Source: Flavobacterium chungbukense
Lineage (GTDB): Bacteria; Bacteroidota; Bacteroidia; Flavobacteriales; Flavobacteriaceae
NCBI RefSeq assembly: GCF_020805785.1
Contig: NZ_JAJGZV010000001.1
Location: forward strand, 310,001-374,000
Length of the DNA stretch: 64,000 bases
Reading direction: 5' to 3'
The notes beneath the pieces were generated by a model, which was not told where the DNA came from, made no database searches, and saw only the letters and a list, made by a program, of their open reading frames with translations. Position 1 is the first letter of the stretch, and every line of letters starts with the position of its first letter. Below, piece by piece: positions 8,986-18,052 of this stretch. A program made the position numbers and the translations under genes.

Positions 8986-10371
8986 TTACACCATATCCTC
9001 AGGCTTCACCCAAGCATCAAAATCTTCTGGTGTAACATAACCGAGGCGGACTGCTTCTTCTTTAAGTGTAGTTCCATTTTTATGAGCGGTTTGAGCAATT
9101 TCTGCGGCCTTATAATAACCAATTTTGGTATTTAAAGCAGTTACCAACATTAGTGAATTATCAACCAATTCTTTAATGCGCTTGTAGTTTGGCTCGATTC
9201 CTTGTGCGCAATGTTCGTCAAATGAGACGCAAGCATCGCCCAATAATTGTGCTGATTGTAAAAAGTTTGCGGCCATTACTGGTTTGAAAACATTCAATTC
9301 ATAATGTCCTTGCATACCGCCAACAGCAATTGCCATATCGTTTCCAATTACTTGAGCGCAAACCATTGTCAAAGCTTCGCACTGCGTTGGGTTTACTTTT
9401 CCTGGCATAATAGAAGAACCTGGTTCGTTTTCAGGAATATGAATTTCACCGATTCCAGAACGAGGTCCAGAAGCTAACATTCTTATATCATTTGCAATTT
9501 TGTTTAATGAAACGGCTAATTGTTTTAATGCGCCATGTGTTTCTACAATAGCATCGTGTGCCGCAAGTGCTTCAAATTTGTTTTCAGCTGTTATAAACGG
9601 ATGATTGGTGAATTGCGCAATATATTCGGCAACTTTTACGTCGTATCCTTTTGGTGTGTTTAGTCCAGTTCCAACTGCAGTTCCGCCAAGAGCGATTTCA
9701 GATAAATGCGCTAAAGTATTTTTTAAGGCTTTTAATCCGAATGCTAATTGAGAAGCGTAGCCCGAAATTTCTTGTCCCAGTGTTAATGGTGTTGCGTCCA
9801 TAAGGTGGGTACGACCAATTTTAACCACTTCTTTAAATTCAGCAGCTTTTTTTACTAAAGTAGCATGCAGTTTTTCGATTCCCGGAATTGTAGTTTCAAC
9901 CACCATTTTGTAAGCCGCAATATGCATTCCAGTTGGAAAAGTATCATTTGAAGATTGCGATTTATTAACGTCGTCGTTTGCTTTGATGAATTGCTCGCCT
10001 TCGCCAATTTCGAAACCTTTAAGCACTTGTGCGCGATTTGCAATTACTTCGTTAACATTCATGTTGCTTTGTGTTCCTGAGCCAGTCTGCCAAATTACGA
10101 GAGGAAATTGATCGTCTAGTTTTCCTTCTAGAATTTCATTACAGACCGCTGCAATTGCATCTCTTTTTTCTATTGGTAAAACACCTAAATCGTAATTGGC
10201 ATATGCAGCAGCTTTTTTTAAATAAGCAAAACCTTCAATAATTTCTTTTGGCATAGAACCTGATGGTCCGATTTTAAAATTATTTCTAGAACGTTCTGTT
10301 TGTGCACCCCAATATTTATCGGCTGGGACTTGAACTTCGCCCATGGTGTCTTTTTCTATTCTGTATTTCAT
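8986..10371 (-). CDS. fumC: Class II fumarate hydratase
   Basis: The enzyme interconverts fumarate and malate in the TCA cycle in the cytoplasm. The 461-residue product is normal length for the class II family. It carries the SS-loop signature [11 protein letters not shown] (catalytic serine at 319/320), the GRTHL motif with H189, and the [10 protein letters not shown] substrate-binding stretch near residue 97. Class II enzymes are iron-independent homotetramers. The gene is monocistronic and its stop codon abuts the TTAAAAA array. Confidence 0.97.
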   Translation of the reverse strand: MKYRIEKDTMGEVQVPADKYWGAQTERSRNNFKIGPSGSMPKEIIEGFAYLKKAAAYANYDLGVLPIEKRDAIAAVCNEILEGKLDDQFPLVIWQTGSGTQSNMNVNEVIANRAQVLKGFEIGEGEQFIKANDDVNKSQSSNDTFPTGMHIAAYKMVVETTIPGIEKLHATLVKKAAEFKEVVKIGRTHLMDATPLTLGQEISGYASQLAFGLKALKNTLAHLSEIALGGTAVGTGLNTPKGYDVKVAEYIAQFTNHPFITAENKFEALAAHDAIVETHGALKQLAVSLNKIANDIRMLASGPRSGIGEIHIPENEPGSSIMPGKVNPTQCEALTMVCAQVIGNDMAIAVGGMQGHYELNVFKPVMAANFLQSAQLLGDACVSFDEHCAQGIEPNYKRIKELVDNSLMLVTALNTKIGYYKAAEIAQTAHKNGTTLKEEAVRLGYVTPEDFDAWVKPEDMV

Positions 10372-10675
10372 TTTTTTGTTTGTAAAATGTTATTTGAAAA
10401 ATGTGAAATGTTATTTGTGAAATTTAAAATTGAAGCTTCTTGTGAAAATGAGTGCCCTAGCCCTGATGGGAACGGCATCTCCCGATTTAGAAAACAAGGC
10501 TTTTTAGCCGTAGTTTTTCTTTATCGGGAATATAGTGGACAGCAGGTTTCAGCTCCTTAAAATACTCATATTCTTCTAATTTAGACAGTTGAATAATATT
10601 CGGAAAAAATCCTTATTTAAAATGAGTATAAATATACGGATAAATGTTATTTAACGAAAAATGATTTAGATTTTA
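10372..10675. other. Intergenic region with a structured element
   Basis: This gap between fumC and the next promoter contains the 108-base element described separately at 10451-10558. The rest is AT-rich, and I see nothing further in it. A frame across it (10300-10560, plus strand) overlaps fumC antisense and is not credible as a gene. Confidence 0.5.
10451..10558. repeat. Structured dispersed-repeat-like element
   Basis: The element is GC-richer than its surroundings and folds: CCCGAT (10481-10486) pairs with ATCGGG (10523-10528), enclosing AAAAC/GTTTT and a GGC-TTTTTA-GCC inner hairpin. The ends read AGTGCCCTAGCCCTGATGGG and GGACAGCAGGTTTCAGCTCC. From memory, elements of this sort (GCCCTAGCCCTGAT ... 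CTGCTGTCC) recur in Flavobacteriaceae intergenic regions and may correspond to a known structured RNA motif such as Flavo-1. I cannot verify that here. Confidence 0.5.
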
Positions 10676-10706
10676 TTGCTGAAAAAAAATATATAGCCTA
10701 CATTTG
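10676..10706 (+). promoter_or_regulatory. Bacteroidota-type promoter
   Basis: TTG (10676-10678), a 20-base spacer and TACATTTG (10699-10706) match the flavobacterial TTG-N17-23-TAnnTTTG consensus. It is 27 bases upstream of the small membrane protein ATG. Confidence 0.75.
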
Positions 10707-10733
10707 TCCTAACATTCAAAAATTCCGGAAAAC

Positions 10734-10907
10734 ATGTTTGAATTTTCACAGTACTTAGGCTTTTTACTTTTCTTAACCATTCTTACTATAGGATTTTGGT
10801 TAATGTTTTTCTTGGTTGGTTTCGTATCTTATTGGGTTACTGGAGCTAGCTGGGAGCTTTTCAAAGAAAAGAGAGCTAAAAGAAGACAAGAAGAACAATC
10901 TATTTAA
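10734..10907 (+). CDS. Small single-span membrane protein (57 aa)
   Basis: ATG 10734 opens a 57-codon frame ending TAA 10907. The product has a short polar start, one long hydrophobic segment (about residues 8-36, with GFWLMFFLVGF), then a strongly basic tail (KEKRAKRRQEEQ), giving an expected N-out/C-in orientation. It is flanked by a consensus promoter and a strong terminator, so it looks like a complete monocistronic gene despite its size. I do not recognise the family and cannot assign a function. Confidence 0.8.
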   Translation: MFEFSQYLGFLLFLTILTIGFWLMFFLVGFVSYWVTGASWELFKEKRAKRRQEEQSI

Positions 10908-10927
10908 TTTTAGATTGATGTCATAAG

Positions 10928-10962
10928 AAAAGGACCCGTTTATACGAGTCCTTTTTTTTTTT
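10928..10962 (+). terminator. Rho-independent terminator
   Basis: The stem AAAGGACCCGT / ACGAGTCCTTT (one mismatch) has a four-base loop and is followed by a long T run. It ends the small membrane protein gene and faces the convergent Nudix-like gene. Confidence 0.9.
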
Positions 10963-11001
10963 AGAATGTGACAAACTTGATTACTATAGGGAGAGGTAAT
11001 T

Positions 11002-11748
11002 TTACCAGTTTCCTTTCAATCCTTCTTTTAAAGCGCTATTATATTTTTCTAAATCAAAGCTATACAAATCAGGCGCTTTATGTGCACCACCTTTTCTTGA
11101 TTCATCCAATTTTGTCAAGATATCATAACGCAGAATTTTTCGATAAAAATTTCCTCTATTGAGTTTTTTACCCAAAATACCTTCATATAATTTTTGAAGT
11201 TCAGGCATTGTAAATTTCTCAGGAAGAAGGTTATAACCAATTGGATGATTGTTCAATTGTTCTCGAAGTGTAATTAAAGCTTTATCAAAAATAATCCTGT
11301 GATCCATCATAAATTCAGGAAGATTTTCTATAGAATGCCATTTAACCGCACTCGAAAATTCATCAACAAAAAGATTTACATGAGAGTGTTCTGCCAAAGC
11401 ATAATATCCAATAGAAACAAAACGCTGTTTGTGCCACATATTATCGGCATACTTTTCAAAAGCAAACTCTGAACGGTTTAAGTTTCCGAAGGTATAAAAC
11501 TGCTGTAAGTAAATATTTTCTGTTCCAGTTCTGTCTTTTAAGATGCGAATTGCCGCATCGTCTACATTTTCGATCTTTTCTACGTAACCTCCAGGAAGTC
11601 CCCATTCTTCACGGTCTCTTAATTTTAAAAGCAAAACCTGAAGTTCATTTTCGTGAAAACTGAATATCACACAGTCAATAGAAAGCGTTGGAATAAACCT
11701 TTTCCAAGACTCTTCAGAACGTTTTTCGAGTAGTTTTTTAAATTCCAT
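11002..11748 (-). CDS. Nudix-domain transcriptional regulator (NrtR/AraR-like)
   Basis: The 248-residue product has an N-terminal Nudix fold (about 20-160) and a C-terminal winged helix-turn-helix (about 175-240), the layout of NrtR and of the Nudix-type sugar regulators of Bacteroidota. The Nudix box is degenerate: the REUxEE core reads RILKDR, so three catalytic or metal-binding glutamates are replaced and hydrolysis is unlikely. I infer a ligand-sensing repressor. The gene diverges from a TonB receptor/GH3 cluster, and two palindromes sharing TTCATnATGAA lie just before that cluster. The ligand is probably a sugar or sugar derivative. Confidence 0.85.
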   Translation of the reverse strand: MEFKKLLEKRSEESWKRFIPTLSIDCVIFSFHENELQVLLLKLRDREEWGLPGGYVEKIENVDDAAIRILKDRTGTENIYLQQFYTFGNLNRSEFAFEKYADNMWHKQRFVSIGYYALAEHSHVNLFVDEFSSAVKWHSIENLPEFMMDHRIIFDKALITLREQLNNHPIGYNLLPEKFTMPELQKLYEGILGKKLNRGNFYRKILRYDILTKLDESRKGGAHKAPDLYSFDLEKYNSALKEGLKGNW

Positions 11749-11765
11749 GAGAGTTCAATTAGTTT

Positions 11766-11798
11766 CAAATTTAAACTTTTTAATAGGTATGAGTCAAA
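11766..11798 (-). promoter_or_regulatory. Promoter of the Nudix-like regulator
   Basis: On the minus strand TTTG (11798-11795), a 21-base spacer and TAAATTTG (11773-11766) match the Bacteroidota consensus, 17 bases upstream of the regulator ATG. Confidence 0.75.
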
Positions 11799-12087
11799 TT
11801 GTTTCTCTTTTTTCTGACATTTTTAATTCCGTCACAAAATAATCGTAAAAGGTGATATTTTATTTTTAGCCAACTTCTTTTCAATTTGATGAATTCATTA
11901 TTTAGAACATCTTTTTTTCAATAATTACAGGACTTTACGCAAACGAGGTAGTAAAATTTAAGTGTGAATTTGACAATTCAGGCAGATATTCTTATTTGTT
12001 GTTTTTATGGAATTTATAGCTGTGTTTTAATGCGATATTAAAAATTATAACATCAATTATTTGTTGATATGAAAAATAGTATTTAAT
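11799..12087. other. Divergent intergenic region
   Basis: This is the central part of the 396-base divergent gap between the Nudix-like regulator and the TonB-receptor gene. It is AT-rich, with no frame of note and no clear second promoter that I can defend. The regulator promoter lies at one end and the paired palindromes at the other. Confidence 0.4.
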
Positions 12088-12126
12088 ATTGCTTCATTAT
12101 GAAGCAATGAAAATTTCATAATGAAA
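12088..12126. promoter_or_regulatory. Paired palindromes, candidate operator
   Basis: ATTGCTTCAT-T-ATGAAGCAAT (12088-12108) is a perfect 10-base-arm palindrome, and TTTCAT-A-ATGAAA (12114-12126) is a shorter one. Both share TTCATnATGAA and their centres are 22 bases apart, about two helical turns. They sit 19-57 bases before the ATG of the TonB-receptor gene, a repressor-like position. The divergent Nudix-like regulator is the obvious candidate binder; this is inference. Confidence 0.55.
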
Positions 12127-12144
12127 ACCTAACTTAAACTACTC

Positions 12145-14403
12145 ATGAAAAAATTAATTATTTCCACAATCTGTCTGGCTTTTTTTCCAGCTTTTGAGGC
12201 TTTTTCGCAAGAAGAAAACAAGCAGCAGAGAACTACAGACTCAATTAAAAAAATAACCAAAATTGTAGAATCAGATACTAAAGAAGAAAAAAATAGAAAT
12301 GTAATGCTGAATGCGGCCAACAATACTGGCCCGCGCGATGTAAATATTGGTTTACCTTCGACAGTTGGAGGAATTACCATTCAAGAAAATGATTTGCCAG
12401 TAGTTTATTATTTCTGGCCAGAACTGCCAAACCGTACTTGGAGACAAAGCACAAGTTTAGGGCGCACTGGATTATTAAAAATTGGAGAAGCTGCTATTAC
12501 AACCGGAGATTTAGGTTTTGCCGTTAATTCTTATACCAAACTCGGAACAGATAAACTGGAAGTCGTGGGGAATTTTTCAGGTTCAAGTTTCGGATGGATG
12601 AAAGGCGACCTAAATGTTTCTGGTCCACTAGCAAAAGGATGGTCGTATACAATGGGCGCTTATGCCAATTTTGATCCGAATTCTTTCGATTTAAAGTTTG
12701 CTAAGTATTCAGACCGAACGCAGATTTACAGAGCAGGCTTAACGAAAAAATTTAATAACGGAAAAGGACAAATAAGCTTTTTATACAAATATGCTAACTC
12801 GGCTTCTTTGACAAATTATGCTGTTTTTAGATATAAAGAAGGCGGAAAAGTAGAGGAATATAATGACTTTAAAATCGGACGTGATTCGTATATCGTTAAT
12901 GACGGAATCATGAAATTTAAAGACATTATGACTGGCGAAACTAAATTTGCCGATATGGGAGGAAGTGATGCAGCATCGACTTCTCACACTTTTGACATCT
13001 TAGGGAATTATGATCTGGCAAATGACTGGAAATTCAATTTCTCCACTCGTTTTCGTTATGCAGAAGCTTCTCAGTTAATTGCGATTCCACTTGGAATTTT
13101 TCAAGCTACCGCTGCTGATAATTTTACCTACAAATCAACTGAAAATGCTTATGTTGGGAATGTAAACTCAATGTTGGGATTATACACTGACGGAACGCCT
13201 ACAAAAACGGCTTTATCTCGATTTGAAATCACAAAAAATGTAGAAAAACACAAATGGAGATTTGGTATCACAGAATACTATTATCAAGTAGATGACTTCA
13301 CATCAAGCAGATCATTCTTTAACCAAACAGTAAGTGCAAATCCTGACAAATTAGTTCGTAATACTCCAGGCGGCACTTCAAACACAGACGCTGACGGATT
13401 TTACAATTACAATGTTGGTGGTGAATATCACAATGGTTTTGAAAACAAATTATCTGGATATTTCTCTGATAACTGGACGGTTAACGATCGTTTAAGTTTA
13501 GCTTATGGTGTAAATTTAAGATACCACAAATTAAAAGGAGATTATTACCTGACACCAAGAACACCAGATTTAGTATTTGATCCAAGTCAGAAAACCTATT
13601 TTGATAACAATTGGTTTCATTTAGGAGGTTCTATCAATGCGGTTTATAAAGTAACCAAAAGAGCCGGAATTCTTGCGGACTTTACTTATACAGAAAAAAA
13701 CGGACAGTTAGAAAGTTATTCTGGAGCTGCTGTGCCTAATATGGCAAAAACTAAAAGTCCTTTAGGAGCTTTTGGATTGTATTTCAATCATGAAAAATTC
13801 AGTGTTGTATCTCAGGCAACGTACTTAACACGAAACAATTATCAGGCAAGATTAAATTTAGTAAATCCATCCAATGCAAGTCAGTCAGAAGTGGCGACGG
13901 TTTTCTACGATATTCAGACTTTGGGCTGGACAACAGATATTGTAGCTTCACCATTCAAAGGATTTAACCTGCATTATTTAATTACGTTTCAAGATCCTGT
14001 TTACAAAAACTACAACTTTAATGCTTTTGGAAACAGCTATTCTTATAACGATAAAAACGTTTTGGAAATCTCTAAAGTATTGATGGAAATTGACCCTAGT
14101 TATACGTATAAAGATTTCAAATTCTGGACAAGTTTCCGTTATTTCAGTAAACAATATGCCAACCAAACCAATGCATTATACTTTGCTCCAAGATGGGAAA
14201 CATTTGGAGGAGTAAATTATAAAATAAACGATCATTTTGATATTGGCTTGACTGCTGTAAACTTCTTAAATCAAACAGGAGCAAAAGGAACTATCAATGG
14301 AGCAGAGTTAATTACAGATGCTTCGGCTTATTATGATCAGCTTTTGGTTGGTTCTTACATCAGACCTTTCACTTTAGAAGCTTCTCTTAATTTCAGATTC
14401 TAA
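12145..14403 (+). CDS. TonB-dependent receptor-like outer-membrane protein
   Basis: The 752-residue product has a signal peptide ending near FSQEE, a short plug-like segment (about 50-130), and then beta-strand-rich barrel sequence ending in the aromatic terminus ASLNFRF, typical of outer-membrane barrels. It lacks the carboxypeptidase-like N-terminal domain of SusC and has no SusD partner. GH3 gene 14415 starts 11 bases downstream, so the two are co-transcribed. The expected role is uptake of a glycoside or oligosaccharide processed by the adjacent enzymes. Confidence 0.8.
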   Translation: MKKLIISTICLAFFPAFEAFSQEENKQQRTTDSIKKITKIVESDTKEEKNRNVMLNAANNTGPRDVNIGLPSTVGGITIQENDLPVVYYFWPELPNRTWRQSTSLGRTGLLKIGEAAITTGDLGFAVNSYTKLGTDKLEVVGNFSGSSFGWMKGDLNVSGPLAKGWSYTMGAYANFDPNSFDLKFAKYSDRTQIYRAGLTKKFNNGKGQISFLYKYANSASLTNYAVFRYKEGGKVEEYNDFKIGRDSYIVNDGIMKFKDIMTGETKFADMGGSDAASTSHTFDILGNYDLANDWKFNFSTRFRYAEASQLIAIPLGIFQATAADNFTYKSTENAYVGNVNSMLGLYTDGTPTKTALSRFEITKNVEKHKWRFGITEYYYQVDDFTSSRSFFNQTVSANPDKLVRNTPGGTSNTDADGFYNYNVGGEYHNGFENKLSGYFSDNWTVNDRLSLAYGVNLRYHKLKGDYYLTPRTPDLVFDPSQKTYFDNNWFHLGGSINAVYKVTKRAGILADFTYTEKNGQLESYSGAAVPNMAKTKSPLGAFGLYFNHEKFSVVSQATYLTRNNYQARLNLVNPSNASQSEVATVFYDIQTLGWTTDIVASPFKGFNLHYLITFQDPVYKNYNFNAFGNSYSYNDKNVLEISKVLMEIDPSYTYKDFKFWTSFRYFSKQYANQTNALYFAPRWETFGGVNYKINDHFDIGLTAVNFLNQTGAKGTINGAELITDASAYYDQLLVGSYIRPFTLEASLNFRF

Positions 14404-14414
14404 ATTTTATTTCG

Positions 14415-16727
14415 ATGAAAAAAACAGTTATAACTGCCGGTTTCGCTTTTTTTCTAAGCGTTACCATGCAGGCGCAGCAAGGAAACTTTACGATTGTAAA
14501 AAATAACAAAGGTGCAGATTTGGGATATTCTCCCGAATCTGGCATCAAAATTCTAACCGTTGGCGGAAAGAAATTTAAAGATTTAAACAAAAACGGAAAT
14601 CTGGACAAATACGAAGATTGGCGCCTTTCGGCAGATGAAAGAGCGAAAGATTTGGCTTCAAAAATGTCGGTAGAACAAATTGCAGGATTAATGCTTTACA
14701 GCCGCCATCAGGCTTTGCCGGCAGGAGTTTCGGGTTATAATGCAGGAACGTATAACGGAAAAGTATTTCCAGAAAGTAATGCAAAAGCTTCCGATTTAAC
14801 CGATCAGCAGAAAGCGTTTTTGAAAGAAGATAATCTCCGTCACGTTTTGATTACAAGTGTACAAAGTCCCGAAACGGCTGCTGTATGGAATAATAATATG
14901 CAGGCTTTTGTTGAAGGAATTGGACTTGGAATTCCGAGTAATACCAGTACAGATCCGCGTCATACGGCAAATGTAACTTCTGAGTTTAACGCTGGAGCAG
15001 GAGGAACAATCTCAATGTGGCCTGACGGATTAGGAATGGCATCCACATTTGACCCAAAAATTGTAGAACAGTTTGGACAAATTGCCGCAAAAGAATACCG
15101 TGCGTTAGGAATTGCAACGGCTTTGTCTCCTCAAATCGATTTGGGTTCTGAGCCAAGATGGTACAGAATTTCGATGACTTTTGGCGAAAGCCCAGCTTTA
15201 ACCAGAGATATGGGAAGAGCTTACATTGACGGATTTCAAACATCATACGGAAAAGACGAAATCAAAGACGGCTGGGGTTATAAAAGTGTAAATGCCATGG
15301 TAAAACATTGGCCAAGTGGCGGTGCTGAAGAAGGCGGACGCGACGGGCACTGGGCGTACGGGAAATTTGCGGTTTATCCAGGAAATAATCTGCAGCAGCA
15401 TATTGATCCGTTTATTAATGGTGCTTTCAAATTGAAAGGAAAAACCAGTAAAGCTTCGGCGGTAATGCCTTATTACACGATTACTTTTGATCAGGATAAA
15501 AAATACAATGAAAATGTAGCCAACGGTTACAGCAAATATATCATTACTGATTTATTAAGAGATAAATACGGTTACGACGGTGTAGTTTGTACCGATTGGT
15601 TAGTAACAGGAGACGAAGGAAAAACACCAAATTTATTCGCTGGAAAACCTTGGGGAGTTGAGAATCTTTCAATTGATCAAAGGCATTACAAAGCGATTAT
15701 TGCGGGAGTCGATCAGTTTGGCGGGAACAACGATAAGAAACCCGTTTTGGCTGCTTATGAAATGGGAATCAAAGAATTTGGAGAATCTTTTATGAGAGCG
15801 CGTTTTGAAAGATCAGCAGTTCGTTTATTAAAAAACATTTTTAGAGTTGGGCTTTTCGAAAATCCATATTTAAATGTTGAGGAAACAAAAGCGGTTGTCG
15901 GAAATCCTGAGTTTATGAAAGCAGGTTATGATGCACAATTGAAATCGGTTGTGTTGTTGAAAAACAAAGCTGCGGTTTTGCCTGTAAAGGAAAAGAAAAC
16001 GGTTTTTATTCCGAAAATCTATACGGCTTCAACCAAAGACTGGTGGGGTGTTGCGAGTCAGCCAAAACTGGAATATCCAGTTAATCTAGAATTGGTTAAG
16101 AAATATTACAATGTTACCGAAGATCCTTCAAAAGCCGATTTCGCGATTGTTTTTGTAACAAGTCCGCAGAGTTTAGAAGGCGGTTATGATTTAAAAGACA
16201 GACAAAACGGAAGCAACGGTTATGTGCCAATTTCACTTCAATACGGAACATACACAGCAACCGAAGGCAGAACAAAAAGCATCGCAGCCGGAGATCAGGT
16301 AATTGATCCAACGATTAAAGACAGAACTTATAAAAACAAAACGGTTACCGTTGCCAATACTATGGATTTGAGAACAATTCTCGATACCAAAGACATGATG
16401 AACGGAAAACCAGTTATTGTTTCGGTTACGGCTTCAAAACCTATGATTTTCAATGAATTTGAAAAACAGGTTGACGGAATTATGCTGAATTTCGGAGTTT
16501 CATCTCAAGCTGTTTTAGATATTATTTCAGGAAAAACAGAACCTTCAGGATTGCTTCCAGTACAAATGCCGGCAAACATGGAAACGGTTGAAAAACAATT
16601 TGAAGACGTTCCTTATGATATGATTCCGCATAAAGACAGTGAGGGAAATATCTATGATTTTGCTTTTGGATTGAACTGGAAAGGTGTTATTAAAGATGCC
16701 AGAACAGAAGTTTATAAGAAACAGTAA
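14415..16727 (+). CDS. Glycoside hydrolase family 3 protein
   Basis: The 770-residue product has a signal peptide ending at MQAQ. It carries the GH3 N-terminal TIM-barrel domain with the nucleophile D394 in VVCTDW and the KHWPSGG-type substrate loop near residue 300, then the C-terminal alpha/beta sandwich domain (VVLLKNKAAVLPV about 515-525). An EF-hand-like loop (DLNKNGNLDKYED, about 56-68) precedes the catalytic domain. GH3 enzymes are retaining exo-glycosidases, most often beta-glucosidases; the specificity here is not assignable. It is coupled to the TonB receptor upstream and is probably periplasmic. Confidence 0.9.
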   Translation: MKKTVITAGFAFFLSVTMQAQQGNFTIVKNNKGADLGYSPESGIKILTVGGKKFKDLNKNGNLDKYEDWRLSADERAKDLASKMSVEQIAGLMLYSRHQALPAGVSGYNAGTYNGKVFPESNAKASDLTDQQKAFLKEDNLRHVLITSVQSPETAAVWNNNMQAFVEGIGLGIPSNTSTDPRHTANVTSEFNAGAGGTISMWPDGLGMASTFDPKIVEQFGQIAAKEYRALGIATALSPQIDLGSEPRWYRISMTFGESPALTRDMGRAYIDGFQTSYGKDEIKDGWGYKSVNAMVKHWPSGGAEEGGRDGHWAYGKFAVYPGNNLQQHIDPFINGAFKLKGKTSKASAVMPYYTITFDQDKKYNENVANGYSKYIITDLLRDKYGYDGVVCTDWLVTGDEGKTPNLFAGKPWGVENLSIDQRHYKAIIAGVDQFGGNNDKKPVLAAYEMGIKEFGESFMRARFERSAVRLLKNIFRVGLFENPYLNVEETKAVVGNPEFMKAGYDAQLKSVVLLKNKAAVLPVKEKKTVFIPKIYTASTKDWWGVASQPKLEYPVNLELVKKYYNVTEDPSKADFAIVFVTSPQSLEGGYDLKDRQNGSNGYVPISLQYGTYTATEGRTKSIAAGDQVIDPTIKDRTYKNKTVTVANTMDLRTILDTKDMMNGKPVIVSVTASKPMIFNEFEKQVDGIMLNFGVSSQAVLDIISGKTEPSGLLPVQMPANMETVEKQFEDVPYDMIPHKDSEGNIYDFAFGLNWKGVIKDARTEVYKKQ

Positions 16728-16748
16728 TTTTTTGTACGATTTTGAATT

Positions 16749-16781
16749 AAACCTAACAGGTTTTTAAAACCTGTTAGGTTT
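16749..16781 (+). terminator. Terminator-like hairpin
   Basis: AAACCTAACAGGTTTT and AAAACCTGTTAGGTTT form a near-perfect stem 21 bases after the GH3 stop. The T-tract after the stem is short. Confidence 0.6.
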
Positions 16782-16800
16782 CGACAAAGTAAACACAATC

Positions 16801-16933
16801 TTGTCATTTCGACGAAGGAGAAATCTTCGCAAGAAACTCGACAAAGATTGGTTTCTCTTAGGATCGGAGCTACTTACGGAGATTTGCTTCGCCAGTTCGC
16901 TATCGCTCGAGTCTCCTTCGTTCGAAATGACAA
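16801..16933. repeat. Dispersed MITE-like repeat, copy 1
   Basis: The terminal inverted repeats are TTGTCATTTCGACGAAGGAG at the left and its reverse complement with one extra base at the right. The interior contains GAAACTCGACAAAGATTGG. A shorter copy lies at 34224-34325. Non-coding; it sits between the first GH3 gene and the nucleoside-hydrolase-like gene. Confidence 0.8.
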
Positions 16934-16961
16934 ACTGTATGTTAGCAAAAACTATAAAATC

Positions 16962-16999
16962 AGCAGAATCTGCTTAAATCATAATAAATCTGCGTGAAA
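16962..16999. repeat. Short dispersed repeat (AATCTGC...CTGCGTGAAA)
   Basis: The segment GCAGAATCTGCTTAAATC followed by AAATCTGCGTGAAA resembles the gap at 18951-19050, which carries the same TTTCACGC/GCGTGAAA and CTTAAATC words. It lies directly before the ATG at 17002. Confidence 0.5.
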
Positions 17000-17001
17000 T
17001 A

Positions 17002-18039
17002 ATGAGAAATAATATAAAAATACTATTTGCATTCTGTTTGCTTTTAAGCATTTGTTCACAAGCCCAATCAACATCTAAAAATTCATTTTCAAAAGATTTG
17101 ATACAGCCTAGAATGCGTGTTATTGTCGACAATGATTTTAGCGGAGATCCAGACGGATTATTTCAATTGGCGCATCAAATCTTGTCGCCTTCAGCAGAAA
17201 TCAGAGGAATAATAGGATCACATTTAAAACAGGGAGATGGTTTTGATTCTTCATCAGAAACGGCTACAAATGCGGTTAAAAAAGTGAAAGAACTTCTGGA
17301 AGTAATGAAACTTCAAAATGCTTTTCCCGTTTATGAAGGTTCGAATTTACAACTGAAAGATGCTAAAACACCAAATATTTCGGAAGGAGCAAAAGCGATT
17401 GTAAAAGAGGCAATGCGCGACGATGTAAAAACACCGCTTTATGTAGTTTGTGGTGCAGGATTAATAGAAATTGCAAGCGCTTATTTACTAGAACCCAAAA
17501 TTGCAGATCGTCTTACTCTGATTTGGATTGGCGGTCCTGAATATTCAGATTTAGCAACGCCGCCGCCAGGTTACACTTCTTTAGAATACAATTTAGGAAT
17601 TGATATTACGGCAGGACAAGTCATTTTTAATGATTCAAAAATTCCAATTTGGCAAATTCCAAGAAATGCCTATCGCCAAACTTTATTGTCGTATTCTGAA
17701 TTGTTGCTAAAAGTAAAACCGCAAGGAAAAACGGGAGAATATCTTTCAGAAAAAATAGAAAGTCTGATGAAAAGAGTACAGCAATTCAATCTTCATATTG
17801 GCGAAACTTACATTATGGGAGACAGTCCACTGGTTTTGTTGACAGCGCTGCAATCTTCATTTGAGGCAGATCCGAGTTCTAGTTCTTATGTTTTGAAATC
17901 TTCACCGTTGATCAATTCGCAGGGACTTTATGAAACCAATCATGACGGAAGAAATATTCGGGTTTACAATCAATTAGATACCCGATTGATGTTTGAAGAT
18001 TTCTTTGCCAAACTGGAACTGTTTAAAACAACTAAATAA
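17002..18039 (+). CDS. Nucleoside hydrolase-like secreted protein
   Basis: The 345-residue product has a signal peptide (ends near SQAQS). The N-terminal core VIVDNDFSGDPDG (about 35-47) resembles the Asp-rich Ca2+/ribose site of inosine-uridine nucleoside hydrolases (DxDxxxDD), and the rest fits that fold. The substrate is unclear; in polysaccharide loci such proteins may act on N- or O-glycosides rather than nucleosides. The downstream esterase starts 13 bases after its stop, so the two form a transcription unit. Confidence 0.75.
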   Translation: MRNNIKILFAFCLLLSICSQAQSTSKNSFSKDLIQPRMRVIVDNDFSGDPDGLFQLAHQILSPSAEIRGIIGSHLKQGDGFDSSSETATNAVKKVKELLEVMKLQNAFPVYEGSNLQLKDAKTPNISEGAKAIVKEAMRDDVKTPLYVVCGAGLIEIASAYLLEPKIADRLTLIWIGGPEYSDLATPPPGYTSLEYNLGIDITAGQVIFNDSKIPIWQIPRNAYRQTLLSYSELLLKVKPQGKTGEYLSEKIESLMKRVQQFNLHIGETYIMGDSPLVLLTALQSSFEADPSSSSYVLKSSPLINSQGLYETNHDGRNIRVYNQLDTRLMFEDFFAKLELFKTTK

Positions 18040-18052
18040 AAATCAAACTATT

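Noticed and set aside
10300..10560. 86-codon plus-strand frame overlapping the start of fumC
   Set aside because: It is antisense to fumC and runs through the folded repeat-like element. The encoded peptide has no recognisable features.
16801..16933. Insertion sequence remnant with transposase
   Set aside because: Terminal repeats are present but there is no coding capacity, so it is listed only as a MITE-like repeat.
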